DNA of 35,027 nucleotides from Clostridiales bacterium (GTDB lineage: Bacteria > Bacillota > Clostridia > Oscillospirales > Oscillospiraceae), in contig DYBS01000005.1 in NCBI GenBank assembly GCA_019418525.1, positions 1-35,027 of the forward strand. The letters run 5' to 3'. Positions 30,289 to 35,027 of the stretch are shown one piece after another. The notes under the pieces are model-generated. The model did not search any database and was not told the origin of the DNA. It saw only the letters and a program-made list of their open reading frames with translations. Within the stretch, counting starts at the first letter, position 1, and every line of letters begins with the position of its first letter. A program made the translations under genes and the position numbers.

Positions 30289-31329
30289 TCAGTCGGCGAA
30301 GGGGTCCAGACTGACCCCCTCCAGGCCGCACAGGAACTCGGCCAGCAGCTCCACAGTCTGGTCCACATCGTCCAGGGAGGCCACCTCCGCCGGGGTGTGC
30401 ATGTACCGCAGGGGGATGGACAGGGTGGTCACCGGCACGCCCTTGCCGGTCTGGTTGATCTTGTCCGCGTCGGTGCCCATGACCCGGGGGGTGACCTCCA
30501 CCTGGGTCTTGATGCCCAGACGCTCCGCCGCGTCGGCCATGGCCCGGTTCACCGGGGCGCTGCACGCGGCGCTGTGGCAGAGCACCGGCCCGCCGCCCAG
30601 ACGGATGTCCCCGAAGCGCTGGGGGAGGGAGCCGGAGAAGTCGGAGCTGTGGATCACGTCCACCGCCACGGCCAAGGTGGGCTCCAGACGGCTGGCCACG
30701 TGGTAGGCGCCCCGCATGGTGGTCTCCTCACCCACGGTGGTGGCGGCGTAGACGCCCACCTTCGCCCCCTTTTCCCGGGCCCGGAGAAGGGCGTGGAGGA
30801 CGGTGTAGGCCCCCAGGCGGTTGTCCAACCCCCGTCCGGCAATGCGGCCATTTTGAAGCTCGTCCACCGTGTCGGTGTAGGTGACGAAGTCCCCGGGGGA
30901 CACCAGCGCCGCGGCCTCCTCCCGGCTGGTAAAGCCGCAGTCGATGTAGAGGTCGGTGGCCTGAATGTCGGTGCGCACCTCTCCCTTGTCCAGCAGCAGG
31001 CCCATCACGCCGGTGATGCGGCGCTTGCCCAGCACGGTCACCCGCTTGCCCTGGGCCAGGGCCAGGCGCACGCCGCCAGCCATGGCCACCTTCAGGTAGC
31101 CCTCGTCGGTGATGTGGGTCACCCGGTAGCCGATCTCGTCGATGTGGCCGCACAGGAGCACCTTGATGGGGGACTCCGGGTTGAGGATCGACACCACGTT
31201 GCCGCAGCGATCGGTCTCCACCGTGACGCCCTGCTCCTTCATATAGGCCATCACCTTCTTTTGGAGGGGGATCTCCCCGCCGCTCACCGACTCGGTGGTG
31301 AGCATGTCGTACAGAAAGGTCTTATTCAT
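30289..31329 (-). CDS. M42-family metallo-aminopeptidase
   Basis: The 346-residue cytoplasmic enzyme resembles glutamyl/leucyl aminopeptidases and the FrvX/YsdC group. Di-metal ligands and catalytic residues are visible: His62 (GHIDEIG), Asp169 (GRGLDNRLG), Glu201-Glu202 (TTVGEETTMRG), Asp224 (AVDVIHSSD) and His311 (YMHTPAEV). These enzymes form large tetrahedral shells and trim short peptides. Its ATG overlaps the stop of the histidine kinase gene by 4 bases (ATGA), so enzyme and sensor are co-expressed. The adjacent oligopeptide importer operon suggests a role in using imported peptides. Confidence 0.93.
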   Translation of the reverse strand: MNKTFLYDMLTTESVSGGEIPLQKKVMAYMKEQGVTVETDRCGNVVSILNPESPIKVLLCGHIDEIGYRVTHITDEGYLKVAMAGGVRLALAQGKRVTVLGKRRITGVMGLLLDKGEVRTDIQATDLYIDCGFTSREEAAALVSPGDFVTYTDTVDELQNGRIAGRGLDNRLGAYTVLHALLRAREKGAKVGVYAATTVGEETTMRGAYHVASRLEPTLAVAVDVIHSSDFSGSLPQRFGDIRLGGGPVLCHSAACSAPVNRAMADAAERLGIKTQVEVTPRVMGTDADKINQTGKGVPVTTLSIPLRYMHTPAEVASLDDVDQTVELLAEFLCGLEGVSLDPFAD

Positions 31330-32387
31330 GGCAATTTCCTCGCAGTTCTGCCTCCGGGCTCCAGCCGGGGGCTGTTTTGTGGCAGCACCACGTGGAACTG
31401 CACGCCGTCGTCGAAATTGTCCGCCCAGATCTCACCCTTGTGGAAGAGGACGATCTTCTTGGCAATGAACAGACCCAGGCCGAAGTTCCCGTCGGTACTC
31501 TTATAAAATTTCTGGAACAGCAGCTCCAGCACCTTCTTGTCGATGGGACTGCCGTCGTTCTCAAAGGTCAGGTGTACGCCCTGCTTCTCCTCCTTCACCG
31601 TGACGCGCACATAGCTGCGGGCATAGCGGAGGGCGTTTTCCAGGATATTGTCGAACACAGTCTGGAGGGATTCCGCGTTGCCCTTCACCCGAAAGCCGGT
31701 GTTGTAGGGCACGTGGATGCGGATGCCCCGCTCATTGCCCACAAAGCGCCGGTGGCAGCTCTCCAGCAGCTCGTCCACCTCCACGGGCCGGAAGTCGCTC
31801 TGCTTGCCCAGCATGTGGTCAAAGGAGTTGACGTACAGGAGCTTGCGGATGTCCCGCTCCAGGGCCAGGCTCTCCTTCATGATGATGTCGATGGCCTCGT
31901 CGCCGTAGATGCCGTCCTGATAGGCGGTGCAGCAGTTCTGGATGACCATGATGGGGGTCTTGAGGCCGTGGGACACGCTCTGGTAGAAGAACTCCTCCTC
32001 CTCGTTGATCTCCACCACGTTGCGCTGAATCTGGGAGAGGGTGTTGATAATGCATCCTACCTCGTCCTTCCGGGAGACCTGGAGGATCTTCTCGCTCCAG
32101 TTCTTATTCTTCACCCGGGACAGGTTCTCCGCCAGCTTCTCAAAGGGCTCGGTAATGCGCTGGGTGACGATCTTGGCCACGAAAAAATTGGCGATGAGGA
32201 TCATCAGGAAGAGATAGAGCACATACCGCCACTGCCGGAACCCCAGCTCCGGCGCCGGCAGAATGAAAATAAGGGCATAGACAAGGGCGGCCGCCAGCAC
32301 GACCGTCCCAAAGAGCGACAGCAGGACCCACATCTGGATGTGCAGCGGCCGGTCCTGCAGCCAGTATTTAATCGGATTGCGATCCAT
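31326..32387 (-). CDS. Membrane sensor histidine kinase
   Basis: The 353-residue kinase has two closely spaced membrane segments (about 15-40 and 50-75) with almost no extracytoplasmic loop. A HAMP-like linker is followed by a HisKA H-box (SVSHGLKTP, His near residue 140) and an N-box (FDNILENALRY). G motifs (FENDGSPI and NFGLGLFIAKKIV) complete the ATPase domain. The short sensor region points to intramembrane sensing or partner sensing. ATG at 32387 (residue M of MDRNPIKYW) has GAGGAG upstream and overlaps the regulator gene by 20 bases. The same transcript continues into an M42 peptidase gene. Confidence 0.92.
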   Translation of the reverse strand: MDRNPIKYWLQDRPLHIQMWVLLSLFGTVVLAAALVYALIFILPAPELGFRQWRYVLYLFLMILIANFFVAKIVTQRITEPFEKLAENLSRVKNKNWSEKILQVSRKDEVGCIINTLSQIQRNVVEINEEEEFFYQSVSHGLKTPIMVIQNCCTAYQDGIYGDEAIDIIMKESLALERDIRKLLYVNSFDHMLGKQSDFRPVEVDELLESCHRRFVGNERGIRIHVPYNTGFRVKGNAESLQTVFDNILENALRYARSYVRVTVKEEKQGVHLTFENDGSPIDKKVLELLFQKFYKSTDGNFGLGLFIAKKIVLFHKGEIWADNFDDGVQFHVVLPQNSPRLEPGGRTARKLP

Positions 32388-33042
32388 CGTTCTCCTCACT
32401 CAGGCAGTAGCCCAGTCCGTACAGGGTGGTGATGTCCAGCTCGGGCAGCTTCTTGCGCAGGCGGCGGATGGTGTCGTCCACCACCCGGTCGGAGCCGTAG
32501 AAGGTGTAGCCCCACACCGAGTTGAGGATGTCCCCCCGCTTTAGTACGTGGCCCCGGTTGGCCGCCAGGTAGAGAAGGAGATCGTACTCCTTCACCGTGA
32601 GGCTGATGCACTCGTCCCCCCGGTAGACCAGGTGCTTCTCCAGGTGGGCGGTGTAGGGCCCCACGTGGACCTCGGTGGCCTTGGGGCGGCCGCCCTTCAG
32701 CAGGCGGTTGATCTTGATGACCAGCTCCCGCACCAGAAAGGGCTTGGAGATGTAGTCGTCGCACCCCAGCTCCAGCCCTGCCACCCGGTCGATGTCCTGG
32801 TTGCGGGCCGAGATGAAGATGACATAGCTGTTGGGGTTCTTCTGCTGAACCTCGCGGAAGACGGTGAAGCCGTCGATGTCGGGCAGCATGATGTCGATGA
32901 CCCACAGGTCGGTCTGCTTGTCCAGGTTCTGGACGGCGTCCTCCCCGTTGAGGTAGCTGCGCACCTGATAACCCTCTTTTTGCAGATATTTGGTAATGAG
33001 ATTATTCAGGACCGCCTCGTCCTCGATGACACTGATCCACAT
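32368..33042 (-). CDS. OmpR-family response regulator
   Basis: The 224-residue protein has a receiver domain with acidic pocket Glu7-Asp8, phospho-acceptor Asp50 (VIDIMLPD), Ser78 and Lys100 (ISKPF). An OmpR-type winged helix follows (about 128-220, TVKEYDLLLYLAANRGHVLKRGDIL and DDTIRRLRKKL). It is the cognate partner of the kinase encoded by the overlapping gene. AAAGGCGG lies 8 bases before the ATG. It is the first gene of a four-gene operon and probably controls it and possibly the neighbouring opp genes. Confidence 0.95.
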   Translation of the reverse strand: MWISVIEDEAVLNNLITKYLQKEGYQVRSYLNGEDAVQNLDKQTDLWVIDIMLPDIDGFTVFREVQQKNPNSYVIFISARNQDIDRVAGLELGCDDYISKPFLVRELVIKINRLLKGGRPKATEVHVGPYTAHLEKHLVYRGDECISLTVKEYDLLLYLAANRGHVLKRGDILNSVWGYTFYGSDRVVDDTIRRLRKKLPELDITTLYGLGYCLSEENDGSQSD

Positions 33043-33108
33043 CGCTCGTTCCGCCTTTCCCGGAAGATTCTCCCTGCCGCTGTGGCGAAGAAGGTCGTTT
33101 TCAGGCCC

Positions 33109-33137
33109 ATTATATCACTTTGCCGGGTCTTTGAAAA
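33109..33137 (-). promoter_or_regulatory. Promoter of the two-component/peptidase operon
   Basis: On the minus strand TTTTCA (33132-33137) and a perfect TATAAT (33109-33114) are 17 bases apart, with TGA making an extended -10. The U-run of the upstream oppA terminator is part of the -35 hexamer, so the two signals are fused. Confidence 0.7.
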
Positions 33138-33173
33138 GCGCCCTCCACACCCCGCCGGGGGTGTGGAGGGCGC
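33134..33173 (-). terminator. Terminator of the opp operon
   Basis: A perfect 16-bp stem (GCGCCCTCCACACCCC and complement, 33138-33173) with a four-base loop is followed by TTTT on the minus strand, 9 bases after the oppA stop. Confidence 0.92.
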
Positions 33174-33181
33174 AGGGATGA

Positions 33182-34921
33182 TCAGCCGACCATCTTAAAG
33201 TACTGGAAGTCCCACTGTCCAATGGGGGTGCGGCCCGGGCCGGAGACCTTACTGTGGTCGATAACCTGGGTGTAGGTGGTGTAGCTAATGGGGCAGATGA
33301 CCATGTTCTCCATGAGCACGTCCTCGGCCTCCTTCAGGTAGCCGTCGCGCTCCTCGCCGGAGGTCTTGGCGGCCATCTTCACGGCGGCGTCATAGGCCTC
33401 GTTCTCGGGGTTGAGGGTGGTGTCGTCGGGCACGCCGGCATAGGGCTTATAGCGCCAGCGGGGGTCGTTCAGACCGTCGGCGCTGAACAGAGACAGCATG
33501 GTCATGGGGTCGTTGTAGTCGGCGCTCCAGCCGGTGAGGGCGATGGTCCAGTCGCCGGAGTTGACGGTGTTGGTGAAGGTGGCGTACTCCTGGACCTGCA
33601 GCTCCACGGAGATGCCCAGATTCTCCTGCCACATCTGCTGGACGGCCTCGCAGATCAGGCCGTTGTTGCCGGCCTCATAGTAGAGGACCTTCAGCTTGGG
33701 GAAGCCCTCGCCGTTGGGATAGCCGGCCTCGGCCAGGTAGGCCTGGGCCTCCTCCACCTTGGCGGCGTAGGGATCGATCTCGTACTCCTCCACCACGTTG
33801 CCGTTCTCGTCCAGGGGGCGCATGCTCTCACCGGTGGAGAGCTTGAAGGTGGGGGCCACAAAGGCGGCGGCGGGCTCGGCGCCGTCGCGCAGCACCTGGT
33901 CCACGATCATGGAGCGGTCAATGGCCAGGGTCAGGGCCTTGCGGACGTTCAGATCGTTGACCACGTCGGCGTCCATGTTGAACATGAAGTAGGTGGTGCC
34001 CAGGGCGGGGTCGCTGCTGAAGTTGGGGTCCTCAGCCAGCAGGCGGGGCACTTCCTCGCCGGGCAGAATGCTGGTGACGTTGATCTCACCGGCCTGGTAG
34101 CCCTGGAGGGAGGTGGTGGCGTCGGTGATGAAGAGCACCTTCACGCCGGCCAGCTCCACGTTGTCGGCGTTCCAGTAGTTCTCATTCTTCTTCAGCAGGA
34201 TGTGGGAACCCACCTGGTACTCCTCCAGGGTGAAGGCGCCGTTGGTGACGCACTTGGCGGGGTCCTTCTCCCAACCCTCGCCGGTGGAGGCCATGTCCTC
34301 GCGGCAGGGCATGTAGGTGAACCAGCTCACCAGGTTCAGGAAGTAGGCGGTGGGCTGCTTCAGCTCCACCTGGAGGGTCTTGTCGTCCAGGGCCTTGACG
34401 GCCACGTCGTCGGCGGTGCCCTCGCCGCTGAAGTACTCATAGGCGCCCTTGATGTAGTCAGTCATCAGGAAGGCGTAGGGAGAGGCCATCTCGGGGGAGC
34501 AGGCCCGCTTCCAGGCGTACTCGTAGTCGTGGGCGGTGACCGGCTCGCCGTCGGACCACTTCAGGCCGTTCCGCAGGGTGAAGGTGTAGACCGTGTCCTC
34601 CACGCCCTCGGCGTTGGCGCTGGTGGTGTAGCTCTCGGCGGAGGCCATCTGGATGCCGTCCTGGGTGTCGCGGACCAGGCCGTCATACAGGTTCAGAATG
34701 ATGTGGCCGCCCATGCTGGAGGTGTTCAGCTGGGGGTCCCAGGTCTTGGGCTCCTCGCCCACGTTGTACACCAGATACTCGCTGGAGACGTCGCTGGTCT
34801 CCCCGCCGGCGGTGGGCTGAGCGCTGGTGGTGCTGCCGCTGTTGGTGGTGGGGGCGCAGGCCGACAGGCCCAGCGTCAGCGCACCGGCCAGGAGCAGCGC
34901 GGTCAGATTCTTCGCTTTCAT
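33182..34921 (-). CDS. oppA: Oligopeptide ABC transporter substrate-binding lipoprotein
   Basis: The 579-residue SBP family 5 protein has a lipoprotein signal with lipobox LSAC (Cys22) and a Ser/Thr-rich linker. The typical opening is EPKTWDPQLNTSSMGGHIILNLYDGL, with VTAHDYEYAWKRACSP, CVTNGAFTLEEY, the NVRKALTLAIDRSMIV helix and a C-terminal lobe (GWSADYNDPMTML). This places it in the OppA/DppE group, so it captures short peptides outside the membrane. AAGGAGG lies 6 bases before the ATG. It is 21 bases behind an ATPase gene and is the last gene of its operon. Confidence 0.94.
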   Translation of the reverse strand: MKAKNLTALLLAGALTLGLSACAPTTNSGSTTSAQPTAGGETSDVSSEYLVYNVGEEPKTWDPQLNTSSMGGHIILNLYDGLVRDTQDGIQMASAESYTTSANAEGVEDTVYTFTLRNGLKWSDGEPVTAHDYEYAWKRACSPEMASPYAFLMTDYIKGAYEYFSGEGTADDVAVKALDDKTLQVELKQPTAYFLNLVSWFTYMPCREDMASTGEGWEKDPAKCVTNGAFTLEEYQVGSHILLKKNENYWNADNVELAGVKVLFITDATTSLQGYQAGEINVTSILPGEEVPRLLAEDPNFSSDPALGTTYFMFNMDADVVNDLNVRKALTLAIDRSMIVDQVLRDGAEPAAAFVAPTFKLSTGESMRPLDENGNVVEEYEIDPYAAKVEEAQAYLAEAGYPNGEGFPKLKVLYYEAGNNGLICEAVQQMWQENLGISVELQVQEYATFTNTVNSGDWTIALTGWSADYNDPMTMLSLFSADGLNDPRWRYKPYAGVPDDTTLNPENEAYDAAVKMAAKTSGEERDGYLKEAEDVLMENMVICPISYTTYTQVIDHSKVSGPGRTPIGQWDFQYFKMVG

Positions 34922-34942
34922 CTTGTTCCTCCTTATCTTCTC

Positions 34943-35027
34943 TCATGCTTGGGGCGTCGCCTTGTGACAGGCCACCGCGTGGTGGTCGTTGATGTTCACC
35001 AGAGGCGGCTCCTGTTGGGCACAAAGT
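34943..35027 (-). CDS. Oligopeptide ABC transporter ATP-binding protein (C-terminal end only)
   Basis: Reading from the window edge, 27 residues (LCAQQEPPLVNINDHHAVACHKATPQA) end at a TGA. The pattern C..E.P.L.....H.VACH is the usual C-terminus of OppD/OppF ATPases, where the Cys residues sit in the oligopeptide-transporter C-terminal domain. The start and all nucleotide-binding motifs lie outside the window, so D and F subunits cannot be told apart. It lies 21 bases before oppA. Confidence 0.75.
   Translation of the reverse strand, partial: LCAQQEPPLVNINDHHAVACHKATPQA

Overview
The window looks like chromosomal DNA of a GC-rich, strictly anaerobic Gram-positive of the Clostridia, most like the gut Oscillospiraceae (Flavonifractor/Lawsonibacter-type genomes). 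This is inferred from strong Shine-Dalgarno sites, LPXTG-anchored pilins with sortases, lipoprotein transporters, a BTAD-type regulator and the codon bias; no rRNA or marker gene fixes the taxon. No tRNA, rRNA, CRISPR array, insertion sequence or phage gene was seen. Almost all genes lie on the minus strand; exceptions are the first two genes and the BTAD regulator.

Layout. (1) 1-1816: the 3' end of an old-yellow-enzyme/enoate-reductase type flavoprotein and a left-handed beta-helix sugar-nucleotide-type protein with its own promoter. (2) 1833-7867: purine module, with an NCS2 xanthine/uracil permease and an operon of a Crp/Fnr-family regulator with the three-subunit molybdenum hydroxylase xdhABC. 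(3) 8180-19653: a complete sortase-assembled pilus locus. From upstream to downstream on the minus strand it holds a small coiled-coil protein, a signal peptidase I, a 1500-residue fibro-slime adhesin, the major pilin, a class C sortase, a minor LPQTG pilin and a second short sortase. A BTAD (SARP-like) regulator with a decayed GGDEF-like tail is transcribed divergently. (4) 19741-26297: a BMP-family nucleoside-type ABC importer (lipoprotein, double ATPase, two permeases) followed by an exported stalk-domain protein of unknown function. (5) 26487-28440: a DeoR-family regulator with mtnA. (6) 28638-33042: an operon of response regulator, histidine kinase, M42 aminopeptidase and YtcJ-like amidohydrolase. 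(7) 33182-35027: the end of an oligopeptide ABC transporter operon (oppA and the tail of an ATPase gene).

How it fits together. Two nutrient themes stand out: purines and nucleosides (xanthine permease, Xdh, BMP importer, MtnA) and peptides (OppA, M42 peptidase, amidohydrolase, adjacent two-component system). The pilus locus is self-contained: precursor export, signal cleavage, polymerisation, anchoring and local control are all encoded between two strong bidirectional terminators.

The most promising material for novelty is in the pilus locus. The giant adhesin carries an internal domain duplication separated by a Cys/His repeat, has an unusual N-terminal export signal and shows a composition change inside the gene. 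The BTAD regulator faces a heptamer repeat array that sits over a promoter lacking a -35 box. A small coiled-coil protein of unknown function begins the operon.
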